Shown: positions 7,970 to 17,156 of the stretch, piece by piece | Layout of the letters: each line of letters begins with the position of its first letter | How positions within the stretch are numbered: position 1 is the first letter of the stretch | Assembly: GCF_007786455.1 (NCBI RefSeq) | Contig: NZ_VNJK01000001.1 | Coordinates: 2,573,765-2,637,764, forward strand | Direction of reading: 5' to 3' | DNA length: 64,000 bases | From: Paenibacillus agilis | GTDB taxonomy: Bacteria; Bacillota; Bacilli; Paenibacillales; Paenibacillaceae | Position numbers and translations under genes: made by a program | The notes under the pieces: generated by a model | The model's input: only the letters and a program-made list of their open reading frames with translations | What the model was told of the DNA's origin: nothing | Database searches by the model: none

Positions 7970-9726
7970 CTCCTATTATCGAGGACGATGTTTTCACTCT
8001 TCTTCAAAGTAAAATAAAACATAACGCCCTTATTCGTATTTTTCACACCGTAATCACTGTCATGAAGCTCTAAAATATGCTTTACCATAGCAAGTCCCAG
8101 TCCGGTTCCTCCTAATTTCCGATCTCTGGAACGTTCTACTCGATAAAATTGATCCCAAATGCGCTGCATATCTTCTTCGTCAATGGACGAGCCTTCATTT
8201 TCGATACAGATCATCATTTGACCCGACCCTGTTTCATATATGTTAATTCCTATCACACTTTGTTCTACTGCGTGCCGAATTGCATTGCTCAACAAATTCA
8301 CAATAACCTGCTCTATCCATTTGGGATCAGCGGAAACGACTACGGAAGCTTCTCCGTTTATCTGGACTTGCAGTAGCTTACTTTCCAATTGAAGAGCAAA
8401 TGAAGTGTACACTTTCTGCACTAGCATTGGCAGTTCAATCGTCTGAGGTGCTAAGCGTATGGCTTTGGCCTCAAATTTGGATAGCTCCAACATTTCCATA
8501 ATTAGAGCATTCATGCGATCTACTTCATTCAGTATTAAAGATAAATAACGCTCTCGCTTCTCTTCCGCCACATCATCCTGCAGACCTTCCGTAAATCCTT
8601 TAACAATACCCAAAGGAGTCTTAAGCTCATGCGAAATATTCGCGATTAGCTCTTTACGAAGCTGTTCTAGGCGTTGTTTCTCCACCATATCATCCTGCAG
8701 TTTGGCATTCGCTACTGTAAGCTCTTGCAGGGCTGTATCCAAATTCCGCGCCATCGTATTCATGCTCTGGGAAAGTTCACCGAACTCATCTTTCGAATGT
8801 ATATCAGCTGGTACGGTGAAATCCAATTGCGCCATACGCGTGGCCGTGTGATTTAACGTTAGTAAAGGTTTCGATACTATTCTAGAGAACACAAAAGAAA
8901 GAAACATGACGAGCAGCAATATCGGAAACGCCAAATAAATCATATATTTGTCGAGTATCACTACTGCCTCTCCAACAGGTTGTAGAGATGTTAGCGCGAA
9001 TAAGTAACCTCCATTTTGCTCTACGTTAGAGAATGGCATAGTCACAACAACATACTTCACACCGCTCCAAGGATCCATCCATTCCGACTGAATAGGTTCT
9101 CCATTTTGCATATGAGACTCATCCTGATCTGCTCGTATCATCCAATCCCAAAGTGCATCATTTAGGAGTGTATCTTGGTAATACGGATTATATGAGTGCT
9201 GCTCGGGCAGCATCATTTCAACAATTTTTCCTTCTACGCGGACTAATCCTTCTACTAATTCAGATTGTTGTGATTGAAATTTGACGGGTGACAAGATGGT
9301 AGATTGTTGATCCATAAAAATACCGTCTACTGTCAGACTTTCTCCGATGTGCAATCCTTGAGGAATATCTTTCATCGACATCGCTTCAATTTGAAGTCGA
9401 ATCGTGACCAATTTAGTTGGAGTTTGCAGTTCGATAAAATACGGGTTTATCCTAATTCTATTCATCTGTTCATCTAGAATGGCTATACTTGCACTCGTTT
9501 CATTTGAAAACTGTCCAAGCAAATAGGAAACCTCACGTTCACTCGCATCCCCCTTTCCATATTGCTTACTTAATTGAATCATACTTTGTTTCAATTCATT
9601 AACCTTAAATTCACGATAATAGCGTTCAAAAAATAGTCCTTGCGCTAGCATGATCAGCATAAATATTATTGCTATTAAACCAGATGTCGCAATGAATAGT
9701 TTGAGGACTATACCATGCTTTCTCAT
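7966..9726 (-). CDS. Sensor histidine kinase (HAMP-HisKA-HATPase)
   Basis: The 586-residue membrane kinase has a transmembrane helix at about 9-32, a large extracellular sensor region (33-260), a second helix (262-283), HAMP, a dimerisation helix with phospho-acceptor His366 in NISHELKTP, and an ATPase domain with N-box LLSNAIRHA and G-box LGGTGLGLAM. It should autophosphorylate and pass phosphate to the partner regulator encoded upstream. Its ATG overlaps the regulator stop (ATGA), showing coupling. The sensor domain gives no ligand clue. Confidence 0.93.
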   Translation of the reverse strand: MRKHGIVLKLFIATSGLIAIIFMLIMLAQGLFFERYYREFKVNELKQSMIQLSKQYGKGDASEREVSYLLGQFSNETSASIAILDEQMNRIRINPYFIELQTPTKLVTIRLQIEAMSMKDIPQGLHIGESLTVDGIFMDQQSTILSPVKFQSQQSELVEGLVRVEGKIVEMMLPEQHSYNPYYQDTLLNDALWDWMIRADQDESHMQNGEPIQSEWMDPWSGVKYVVVTMPFSNVEQNGGYLFALTSLQPVGEAVVILDKYMIYLAFPILLLVMFLSFVFSRIVSKPLLTLNHTATRMAQLDFTVPADIHSKDEFGELSQSMNTMARNLDTALQELTVANAKLQDDMVEKQRLEQLRKELIANISHELKTPLGIVKGFTEGLQDDVAEEKRERYLSLILNEVDRMNALIMEMLELSKFEAKAIRLAPQTIELPMLVQKVYTSFALQLESKLLQVQINGEASVVVSADPKWIEQVIVNLLSNAIRHAVEQSVIGINIYETGSGQMMICIENEGSSIDEEDMQRIWDQFYRVERSRDRKLGGTGLGLAMVKHILELHDSDYGVKNTNKGVMFYFTLKKSENIVLDNRS

Positions 9727-10403
9727 GGCTCAAATTCGAACTTATATCCAGCGCGAATGACGGTACGAATATATCGCCCTTCATTTCCCAGCTTAGCTCG
9801 CAGTTTTTTGATATGAGTATCTACAGTACGCAGATCTCCGAAGTAATCCAATCCCCATACCGCATTTAAAATATACTCCCGCGACAACACCGCACCCTCA
9901 TGTTTGGTCAGAAATAATAGCAGCTCATATTCTTTTGGAGATAAATTGATTGATTCTTCTCCTACAAATACCGTATGTGAGCGCTTGTTGATAGCAAGTT
10001 CGCCATAGCTCATCATATCTCCTTCACGACCGATCGATCCTTCTGATCTTTTCAATAATGCCTTCGCACGGGCAACCAACACTCTTGGACTAAATGGTTT
10101 CGTTACATATTCATCTGCACCTAGTTCATATCCCATCACTTGATCATCATCTTCCGTCCTAGCCGTAATAATTATGATAGGCACATCCGACTTCTGACGA
10201 ATGCGCCTACATACAGTCCAGCCGTCTATTTCGGGCATCATTATGTCCAGCACAACCAGATCCATAGCAGCCTGCTCGAACATTTCTAACGCTTGTCGTC
10301 CATCTTCAGCTTCGTAAACTTTCCATTGTTCTTTCTTAAAATAATCCGTTATAAATTCACGCATTAACATATCATCTTCAACAAGCAATATAGTTCGGAT
10401 CAT
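9723..10403 (-). CDS. OmpR-family response regulator
   Basis: The 226-residue protein has a receiver domain with acidic pocket E9-D10-D11, phospho-acceptor Asp53 (LDIMMPE), Thr in TART and Lys in TKPF, then an OmpR/PhoB winged-helix domain from about residue 130 (SPKEYELLLFL, VDTHIKKLRAKLG). It is first in a three-gene operon, regulator-kinase-lipoprotein, with a 4-bp overlap to the kinase. Target genes are not evident. Confidence 0.94.
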   Translation of the reverse strand: MIRTILLVEDDMLMREFITDYFKKEQWKVYEAEDGRQALEMFEQAAMDLVVLDIMMPEIDGWTVCRRIRQKSDVPIIIITARTEDDDQVMGYELGADEYVTKPFSPRVLVARAKALLKRSEGSIGREGDMMSYGELAINKRSHTVFVGEESINLSPKEYELLLFLTKHEGAVLSREYILNAVWGLDYFGDLRTVDTHIKKLRAKLGNEGRYIRTVIRAGYKFEFEP

Positions 10404-10511
10404 TGTTACACTCTCCGCATCTCCCTAATAATTACCTTTCCATTTTATTGGATATGGGAGAAGCATGTCAAAACTACAACTTCCTACAAATAGGCAGAGC
10501 CTACTACAATT

Positions 10512-11294
10512 TTATTGCAAATTGATCGCATACACAGCAATTTTAGTGCCGAACTGGCTAATCCACATTTCTCCATCACCAATCATAACTCCTTCAGCAT
10601 TTACAAATACACGATCTGCTTTTTGTGCAAGAAGTTTTTGCTTCACTTCTTTTGTCATAATTTTGTTGTATTGTTTAATAAATTGCTGTTTTGTTTTGAT
10701 TTTCGTTGTCTTACCATTTTTGTTGACATTCAACGGGTAATCGATCATACCCGCTACCGCTTTTTTGTTGTTGGCAGCCACTTCTTTTTTCAAATCACTC
10801 AAAAATTGCACGAATGCTGCTGGGTCATCAATGCCCGCTACCTCATATGGATTATCAAACGTGTTGATAGAATATGCGAGCATTTGATTGTTGATTTCGC
10901 TCACCCACATCACACCATCACCAATCATGTAGCCGTATTGATTATGAAATGTATGTTTGGCTTTCTGTTTGAGCACCTGTTTCTTAACATCACTAGTAAT
11001 GATACGATCATATTTTTGTACAAATTGTTTCTTGGTAGAAATCGTTATTTTCTTACCGCTTTTGATTATATTTAATGGATAAGACATTAAATTAGCTGCA
11101 TCATTGTGATTATCCTCTTTTATAGCTTTCTGCAAGTTCTCAAGAAAGGATTCAAATTCCTTCGACACTTTATTTTCTTGGACGATGGACTTCGTTGGTT
11201 CTACCGTATTCGTTGCTGTCGGTTCTGCCCATACTTGACCTACCAAAGTGGTTGCGGCAATAGCCACACTGATGAATAATGCTGTTTTTTTCAT
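10512..11294 (-). CDS. Secreted two-module protein (NTF2-like repeats)
   Basis: The 260-residue protein starts with a classical signal peptide (MKKTALFISVAIAATT, cleavage near VWA-EP). The mature part is two homologous modules of about 95 residues joined by a short linker. Each has a helix (FLENLQKAI / FLSDLKKEV), a YPLNxxKxGK strand, a KQF(V/I)(Q/K)(K/Q)Y helix and an ending of YMIGDGVMWV or VMIGDGEMWI. The pattern resembles small NTF2/SnoaL-like lipid- or ligand-binding domains of Gram-positive cell envelopes; the function is unknown. It is transcribed alone, 112 bp upstream of the response regulator on the same strand. A weak stem (TAGGC/GCCTA, about 10493-10505) follows it. Confidence 0.75.
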   Translation of the reverse strand: MKKTALFISVAIAATTLVGQVWAEPTATNTVEPTKSIVQENKVSKEFESFLENLQKAIKEDNHNDAANLMSYPLNIIKSGKKITISTKKQFVQKYDRIITSDVKKQVLKQKAKHTFHNQYGYMIGDGVMWVSEINNQMLAYSINTFDNPYEVAGIDDPAAFVQFLSDLKKEVAANNKKAVAGMIDYPLNVNKNGKTTKIKTKQQFIKQYNKIMTKEVKQKLLAQKADRVFVNAEGVMIGDGEMWISQFGTKIAVYAINLQ

Positions 11295-11400
11295 AATGAT
11301 AATTCCTCCATTTCGTAGTTACAAGCTAAGTATAAAATCCTCCTGTGACCAACGTGTGTATACAGTGTGATGATTAGAAGGTATTTTAGCATCAGATACA

Positions 11401-11434
11401 AAAATACCGACATCCTTATTGGAGGTCGGCATTT
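11401..11434. terminator. Terminator after DUF4179 operon
   Basis: AAAAT-CCGAC-TCC and GGA-GTCGG-ATTTT form a hairpin with A/T flanks on both sides. It lies 80 bp downstream of the minus-strand stop at 11515. Confidence 0.75.
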
Positions 11435-11514
11435 TGATGTTTGTTTATCACTAGGTTATTCGAATTGTGAACCGCTCATCCATTCAGGTCGAAAGGAGCG
11501 ACATACTGCATCGT

Positions 11515-12552
11515 CTAAGAATTCGATAACGATACTTTATATTCGAGCTCTGGAATGTACTTTTTGTCGACTTTCCCCTTTTTAGGATCACTTATGTCAA
11601 ATAAATATGGCTTGATCGTTATTGTCTTAGGTGTCGATTTGAACGGCGAATAAACATAGTTAAACTGGTATACGCCTTCCTTCTGAGCCTTAGCCCCACC
11701 TAAGTCAAACAAGAATGAGCCTTTCACTTTATACCCTTTTTCATCCAAAATATCAAAATCCATTTGCATAAGACCTTCATTAAGCTCGCCCTTTTTACTA
11801 CGATACTTTTGCGGTAAATCTTTAATGTCTCCCATTCCAACAATGTGTATGTAGGTTCCTAACGAACTTACTTCCATCTGTTCAAGTGTTAATTCAAAGT
11901 CATCGTATGATTTCGTTATATTTGGTGAAACTATTGTACTTTTCGCTTTCCCTTGAACAGGTACTTTCATAATAAATGGCTTCTTTACCTTACTGAGAGT
12001 TGCTTTAATCGTAAGCTCAAATTTATCAGGAATTAATTTTGATGTCCTTGATTTTGGGTTAGACCAATCCTTAGCATTTCCATATTTTAAAATAACGCTG
12101 TTAGCATCTTTCCCAGGCCACAGGGATCCGTTTTCAAAACGATATAGTTCACCATTGATATACACTTCCACATCATCCAGTACACCTTTTTTGGAATAGT
12201 CCGTTCTACCATCTGGCAAAGGTTCTCCTAGGAACCTTTTGGACAAGTTGCTGCCCCCTGAACGTCCCAACTCAATTTCGATATGTCTGCCATCATGCTT
12301 CACATCTTTCACTGTAAGTGTAATCCCGTCTTGGGTATTACTTTGCGACTTCGATGCAATGGCTTGTAACGTTGAAGTCGTACCATGAATTTGCTCTGCA
12401 AACGATTCAAACCGCTTAGCTTCCTCATAAGATTCAAGTGCTGACGCATACATCTGCCCGCTGCTCCACAGTAAACCGCTAATTAGTGCAGCGGCTGATA
12501 CGCCAAGAGCTGTTTTCTTTATAAATGAGTAACTTTTATCTCGTTTTATCAT
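11515..12552 (-). CDS. DUF4179-like membrane-anchored protein, second paralogue
   Basis: The 345-residue protein is a paralogue of the next gene upstream: one N-terminal membrane segment (ALGVSAAALISGLLWSSG), then a beta-rich extracellular part. Shared landmarks are GITLTVKDVKHDG, FLGEPLPDGRT, a basic strand ending PVQGKAK and the C-terminal KKYIPELE. It lacks the cytosolic N-terminal segment of its neighbour that could bind a sigma factor. ATG 12552 is preferred because GGAGAG precedes it by 8 bases, while ATG 12573 has nothing. It is last in the sigma factor operon, 35 bp behind its paralogue. Role unknown; probably part of an envelope stress circuit. Confidence 0.72.
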   Translation of the reverse strand: MIKRDKSYSFIKKTALGVSAAALISGLLWSSGQMYASALESYEEAKRFESFAEQIHGTTSTLQAIASKSQSNTQDGITLTVKDVKHDGRHIEIELGRSGGSNLSKRFLGEPLPDGRTDYSKKGVLDDVEVYINGELYRFENGSLWPGKDANSVILKYGNAKDWSNPKSRTSKLIPDKFELTIKATLSKVKKPFIMKVPVQGKAKSTIVSPNITKSYDDFELTLEQMEVSSLGTYIHIVGMGDIKDLPQKYRSKKGELNEGLMQMDFDILDEKGYKVKGSFLFDLGGAKAQKEGVYQFNYVYSPFKSTPKTITIKPYLFDISDPKKGKVDKKYIPELEYKVSLSNS

Positions 12553-12587
12553 TACGTGATCTCTCCGTTTCATATGAACGTAACAAG

Positions 12588-13766
12588 TTATTTCGGTACA
12601 GGAACGATAAATTCAAGCTCAGGAATATACTTTTTCGTTACGGTATGGTTGGTTAACGTAATGGCCTCATACAAATATGGTTTGATCGTAATCTGCTCCG
12701 GCTTTTCAGAAAATGGATTATACATAAAATCCAGGTAGTAGATCCCCTCATAGAAGTTAATTCCTCCACCCATTCCATGATAGCTCAGACCTTTTAAGCT
12801 GTTTCCATGCTCATCCACGATATCCGCGCCCAGATTTAGTTTACCTTCGTAGTAATCGCCTTTTGGAGCTATATATATTTCTGGAAGTGCTTCAATCTCT
12901 CCCTTACCAACGAGCTGCATACGAGTTGTAATAGGCGTGAGCTCTACTTGCTCTAAGCTTAGACTAAAGTTACTATAAGTGGACTTCATACTTGGCTTTA
13001 GCACTATATTCTCTGTATTTTTCTTAACAGGCACAGTCATTGAAAATGGAGTCATGATTTCTGTCAATGTCGCCTCAATTGTCAGATCGAATTGGTCTGG
13101 GAAACGCTTAATTGTAGTATCCATTCCTTTCACAGCACCAGGTGACAACACAGGGCGTGCATCGTTAAATTTGACAATAATCGTATGTTCATTAACTGGG
13201 TGTAGTGAGGTTAGGCTCATAAATCGTTCTTCACCGTTCACTTTAAAACGAATATGATCTAACACGCCTTTACCCGCTCCAAACGTACGGCCATCTGCAT
13301 CAAACTCACCAAGGAACGTTTCTGTAAAGCCTTCTCCTGATCGTTCAAGAACCAATGAGAGTCTACTTCCATCATAAATCATTTCTTTTGCTGCAAGCGT
13401 TACTCCATCATGCGTTACACTTTGTTGAAGCGGTGCTACCAGATTTTTTTCTACTGCCCGTTTCAAACCAGCATCATTATGATTCTGGAATACACTTCCG
13501 ATGAGTGGGATATGTTTCAGCGCTTCTGCCATAACTGGTGAGACAAATCCACTCCCCAATAATATTCCGCCTACCACAGCTGCTACCGTAGTACCAATAA
13601 GGGCTTTTTTCCATATGTTCGTTTTTTTACGCCCACGCCTCTCTCCTATCTTTTTCATTATTCCATGACTATACGTGCTAACAGGCATTTGCGTCTCTCG
13701 AATGAGACGCTCGACATGCTTCATCTGGGTTTCCGCTAACTCATCCTGATTCGACCAACGCTCCAT
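12588..13766 (-). CDS. DUF4179-like membrane protein, candidate anti-sigma factor
   Basis: The 392-residue protein has a cytosolic N-terminus of about 52 residues, one transmembrane helix (about 53-75, ALIGTTVAAVVGGILLGSG) and a long extracellular beta-rich region. This matches DUF4179/DUF5643 proteins commonly found behind ECF sigma factors. By position and topology it probably holds the sigma factor at the membrane and senses an envelope signal, though it shows no zinc-finger ZAS motif. Its start overlaps the sigma gene by 26 bp. AAGGAGG lies 9 bases upstream of ATG 13766. Confidence 0.78.
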   Translation of the reverse strand: MERWSNQDELAETQMKHVERLIRETQMPVSTYSHGIMKKIGERRGRKKTNIWKKALIGTTVAAVVGGILLGSGFVSPVMAEALKHIPLIGSVFQNHNDAGLKRAVEKNLVAPLQQSVTHDGVTLAAKEMIYDGSRLSLVLERSGEGFTETFLGEFDADGRTFGAGKGVLDHIRFKVNGEERFMSLTSLHPVNEHTIIVKFNDARPVLSPGAVKGMDTTIKRFPDQFDLTIEATLTEIMTPFSMTVPVKKNTENIVLKPSMKSTYSNFSLSLEQVELTPITTRMQLVGKGEIEALPEIYIAPKGDYYEGKLNLGADIVDEHGNSLKGLSYHGMGGGINFYEGIYYLDFMYNPFSEKPEQITIKPYLYEAITLTNHTVTKKYIPELEFIVPVPK

Positions 13767-14322
13767 TCACCGCAGCCTCCTTATTCGCACTTATCAATTT
13801 CTTGCGTATTCGTTCATATCGCTTCCGTATCGCTGCCGGATTGCTGTCCATAATTTCAGCAATTTCATTAAAACTGTACTGTTCCACTGCCTTTAACAAG
13901 AGTACATGTCGCTCCTCAATGGAAAGACAATCCAGCATCTCATCGATCATTTGCTCATAATGATTGACATAGACGGGGCGCTGCACGACTTCCTGTTTAT
14001 AACGGGAAAACAATCGATTCCAGCGACTTCTCTTCTTCATCACGTTCAAGCTATGATGATAGGCAATCTTATTCAACCATGCAGAAAAAGAAGTTCTCTG
14101 CTCGTACTGCCCGATCTTGTCATAAGCGATTATAAAAATATCCTGCAATACGTCCTCTGCTTCTTCTCGACTTTTGAGGAGATAGTAGCAATATTGATAG
14201 ATTTGTTTTTCAAAGTGACGAATAATATCTGCATAAGCTTGTTGGTCGCCAGTTTTCACTTGTTCTACCAACCATTCGATATGCTGCTTGCTATCTTTCT
14301 CCCCGGGGATGAGATGTGCCAA
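13741..14322 (-). CDS. ECF-type RNA polymerase sigma factor
   Basis: The 193-residue product contains region 2 (YADIIRHFEKQIYQYCYYLL then EEAEDVLQDIFIIAYDKI) and region 4 (LSIEERHVLLLKAVEQYSFN then AEIMDSNPAAIRKRYERIRK), the sigma-70 ECF layout. TTG 14322 is the likely start because AGGAGGTGG lies directly upstream at good spacing; the longer frame to 14388 codes an unrelated hydrophobic leader. It is first in the operon with the two DUF4179 proteins, so it probably directs an envelope stress regulon and its own transcription. Confidence 0.9.
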   Translation of the reverse strand: MAHLIPGEKDSKQHIEWLVEQVKTGDQQAYADIIRHFEKQIYQYCYYLLKSREEAEDVLQDIFIIAYDKIGQYEQRTSFSAWLNKIAYHHSLNVMKKRSRWNRLFSRYKQEVVQRPVYVNHYEQMIDEMLDCLSIEERHVLLLKAVEQYSFNEIAEIMDSNPAAIRKRYERIRKKLISANKEAAVNGALVESG

Positions 14323-14478
14323 AAGACCACCTCCTTGTTTATTTACTATATATAACAATATGAATAGGTCATTTTGTGACATTCGCATTTCTTCCAGCCA
14401 TTAAAATTTACCAGATTGATAAACAAATGCATATGAAAACTGGGAAATGAGGCGCTAAGTGAGACTCTAAAGCAGCAC

Positions 14479-14513
14479 AAAAATAAACCGAGGGCTCCCC
14501 CTCGGCTTATTTT
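14479..14513. terminator. Terminator after GH8 gene
   Basis: AAAATAA-CCGAGGG and CCCTCGG-TTATTTT form a strong near-symmetrical hairpin 19 bp downstream of the GH8 stop. It can work in both directions. Confidence 0.9.
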
Positions 14514-14531
14514 CACCTATAAACTACGATA

Positions 14532-15848
14532 CTATGGTCTCCACCAGTTGCCGGACACGGTAATAAGACTAAGTATACGTATGCTGTTGGAGAAATACGT
14601 ATTTTGATTTGTCGATTTCGAAACAGTATTTGTCCAAAGTGCATTCAGCCAGGCTTGATTACTGCTGTCAATCGCAGCACTTACTGCAAATGGAGTAACA
14701 AACGTCAAGTCAAAGTACGTACCAATTACATTGCCGCTTAAATCATACCCTGCTTGAATTTGATCAGGATTGTTGTTTACCTTGCTCTTGATCCATTGGT
14801 TCAATTTTGTTAACTGTGCTTTGGCACGTGTATCACCTGTAAGTACATAATCCGTTGCAATTCGCCATGGAGTACGACTTGCATTGTAATAATACTTACC
14901 GTCATAGATCGTTTCCAAATATGTCGTTTGAGGCGGTTTATATCCACTAGCTTCTTTCGTTGCAAAGTCTGGTAGCAAGCCAGTCGATTTGTTGTACAGC
15001 TGATTAATGATTGTAAAGGTTTGATTGAGCACGTTGTCCCAACGGCTGTCGTTCGTTGCCGTTTTAAATGCTCGCAGATGGTTTAACATATAATCTGAAG
15101 GTCTTGTACCTTTTCCCCATTGCGGATCAGAATCCTGTGCCCAGTCTCCTAGCTTCAAATGCCAGGCCGTTTGATGTACTTGACTTGCCATAATTGCATT
15201 GATAATCTGTATCGCAGCTGCCTTGTAATTAATCGGACCTGAGCTTCCCCACTGCTTATCCGCAAGAAGCAATCCATATGCAATGTCCATATCCCCGTCT
15301 GTTGCCGCAGTAACACCTGCCGCGACATTATTTATAATTGCAGAACCATTATCGATTTGCTGCCATGCCATTAGAGTCGAATTGATACTGCTTGGATGCG
15401 CTTTGTAAAAACGATACAAGCCGTCAAAATACTGCTGCGCATTCGGATCATGACCTGCCATAATTGCGGTTAACAACATGCCATATCCATTTGCCTCGCT
15501 CGTTGTCACCACTTGTGGATTGTCGTCTGACTCTTGATTCAGGTTGTAGTGAACGAAATATTGATTGCTCACATACGGATTTTTCTTCAAATATCTTGAT
15601 CGCCATTCGTTGTAAAGTCGCTTAACTTCGTTGTCCATCTGGGTTTGTGTTACGTTACTTGGTTTAATTACACCTGCTGCATAGCTGGTATGCTGCGGGA
15701 ATGGCCGTTGCGGAGCCGCAAATATTCCTGCCTCCGCCTCGAAGGTCTCATTTGGGTCACCGTTAGCTGAAGCTGTTGGCACGAGTAATGCTTGCAAAGA
15801 ACCGATGATAAGCGCAAAGCAAAGTAACCATTTGGCTTTGTTCTTCAT
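14532..15848 (-). CDS. Secreted GH8 glycoside hydrolase (chitosanase/endoglucanase type)
   Basis: The 438-residue protein has a signal peptide (cut near ASANG) and a GH8 (alpha/alpha)6-barrel catalytic domain. The general acid is probably Glu118 in TTSEANGYGMLL; the family signature TAATDGDMDIAYGLLLAD (about 180-196) carries the conserved aspartates. Length and motifs are closest to Bacillus/Paenibacillus GH8 enzymes acting on chitosan, with cellulose or beta-1,3-1,4-glucan as alternatives. It acts outside the cell by inverting hydrolysis. ATG 15848 fits AAGGAG at 9 bases better than ATG 15866. It is monocistronic; a palindrome in its leader suggests repressor control. Confidence 0.9.
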   Translation of the reverse strand: MKNKAKWLLCFALIIGSLQALLVPTASANGDPNETFEAEAGIFAAPQRPFPQHTSYAAGVIKPSNVTQTQMDNEVKRLYNEWRSRYLKKNPYVSNQYFVHYNLNQESDDNPQVVTTSEANGYGMLLTAIMAGHDPNAQQYFDGLYRFYKAHPSSINSTLMAWQQIDNGSAIINNVAAGVTAATDGDMDIAYGLLLADKQWGSSGPINYKAAAIQIINAIMASQVHQTAWHLKLGDWAQDSDPQWGKGTRPSDYMLNHLRAFKTATNDSRWDNVLNQTFTIINQLYNKSTGLLPDFATKEASGYKPPQTTYLETIYDGKYYYNASRTPWRIATDYVLTGDTRAKAQLTKLNQWIKSKVNNNPDQIQAGYDLSGNVIGTYFDLTFVTPFAVSAAIDSSNQAWLNALWTNTVSKSTNQNTYFSNSIRILSLITVSGNWWRP

Positions 15849-15875
15849 GAATATCGACTCCTTCAAATGAGATTT

Positions 15876-15906
15876 TAAGCGATTTGTCGGAAAATTAAAT
15901 CGCTTA
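15876..15906 (-). promoter_or_regulatory. Inverted repeat upstream of GH8 gene
   Basis: TAAGCGATTT and AAATCGCTTA are perfect 10-bp inverted halves 11 bases apart, 27 bases upstream of the GH8 start. It could be a LacI/GntR-type operator or a leader hairpin; no T-run follows. The rest of 15907-16217 is AT-rich and must hold the GH8 and LysR promoters. Confidence 0.55.
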
Positions 15907-16217
15907 CACTACTATTCTATCTTTAGATCACCACTGAATCATATGCATGAATCATTACATTTTCATAAAATCTAGCTAAAGACTCTTTCTAAAATAGACA
16001 GAGAACCTCAAAGTGGATTGTTGCTCGGTAAGTAAACATAATCTATACGTAGATTATTCAAATAAAACATACCAACTTCACAACACGAATACCTAACATC
16101 ATGTTATGATGGAAGGCGTGTACATAAGTAAAAGATTACGTATGCATGTGCCAAAAAGTTGTTTATCCTAATGAACCAAACTAACTAGCTGTAACTGTCC
16201 AATGGAGTGAGAAATCG

Positions 16218-17090
16218 ATGAATATAGATTGGCTGCAAAGCTTTATAGAAGCTGCAAGACAAAAGAGCTTATCCAAAGCTGCTTATGCGCTGAACCTTTC
16301 CCAGCCTGCGATAAGCAAGCACATTCGCAATCTTGAACGTCACTATAACTTGGTGTTGTTTCATCGTACATCGATCGGGATTGAACTGACGGAAGCAGGT
16401 AAACATTTTCATACCCGCATTGCACCTGTATTTGCAGAACTGCTCGACATACACCAAGAAATGCGGGAATACGATAAAGCAACACCAATCGTAATAGGAA
16501 CTCTGCCTAGTCTAGCAACCTATTATTTGCCGCAAAGAACGATTCACTCATCGATACCTGATCAATCCATCCGTGTCATGATACAAAATACATCGGCTGA
16601 GCTCATTCAATCGTTACGAGAGAAAAGACTCGACGCTGTATTTGTTGATAGTTCTTATGTCACTGAATCGCTTTGGAAAAGAGAACTATTTAATGAGGGA
16701 TATTGTGCAGTCTTTCCCATGAATCATCATTTTCGTTCACGCAGCTCTATTAAGCTCACAGATCTATGCGAAGAGTCCTTGCTCGTACATCAAGCACCAT
16801 GTGATACGAGAAATTTCATTCTGGCACAGTTCGAAGCAGCTGGTTGTCCCCCTTCTGCAATGACCGAAGTTGCATCTGGAGACTTTATTTTTGGTGCTGT
16901 TGCAGCTGGAATGGGCATCACTATCATTCCCGAATTGAACGCTCGAAACCTGGGACATCTCCAATTGCTCGCACTTCCGATCGTGGACATGGATGCAAAT
17001 CGTTCTATCTCATTGGTTACCCAAGAAACACAATTAGGATCAAAGCTCTACAAATGGATTACATCGTATACGGAATCTGCGACTATGTAG
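16218..17090 (+). CDS. LysR-type transcriptional regulator
   Basis: The 290-residue regulator has an N-terminal winged helix (WLQSFIEAARQKSLSKAAYA, with LNLSQPAISKHIRNLE as recognition region) and a C-terminal effector domain from about residue 90 (PIVIGTLPSLA; FGAVAAGMGITIIPE). LysR proteins bind a small co-inducer and activate a nearby gene. Here the MFS transporter 50-70 bp downstream on the same strand is the obvious target, unlike the usual divergent arrangement. GGAGTGAG precedes the ATG at good spacing. Confidence 0.9.
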   Translation: MNIDWLQSFIEAARQKSLSKAAYALNLSQPAISKHIRNLERHYNLVLFHRTSIGIELTEAGKHFHTRIAPVFAELLDIHQEMREYDKATPIVIGTLPSLATYYLPQRTIHSSIPDQSIRVMIQNTSAELIQSLREKRLDAVFVDSSYVTESLWKRELFNEGYCAVFPMNHHFRSRSSIKLTDLCEESLLVHQAPCDTRNFILAQFEAAGCPPSAMTEVASGDFIFGAVAAGMGITIIPELNARNLGHLQLLALPIVDMDANRSISLVTQETQLGSKLYKWITSYTESATM

Positions 17091-17156
17091 GTAAGCAGCC
17101 CTACTAGCTGTTCTCTGCATCGTCAAGAAAATAAACATAAGGTGGCTTCACAGGTA

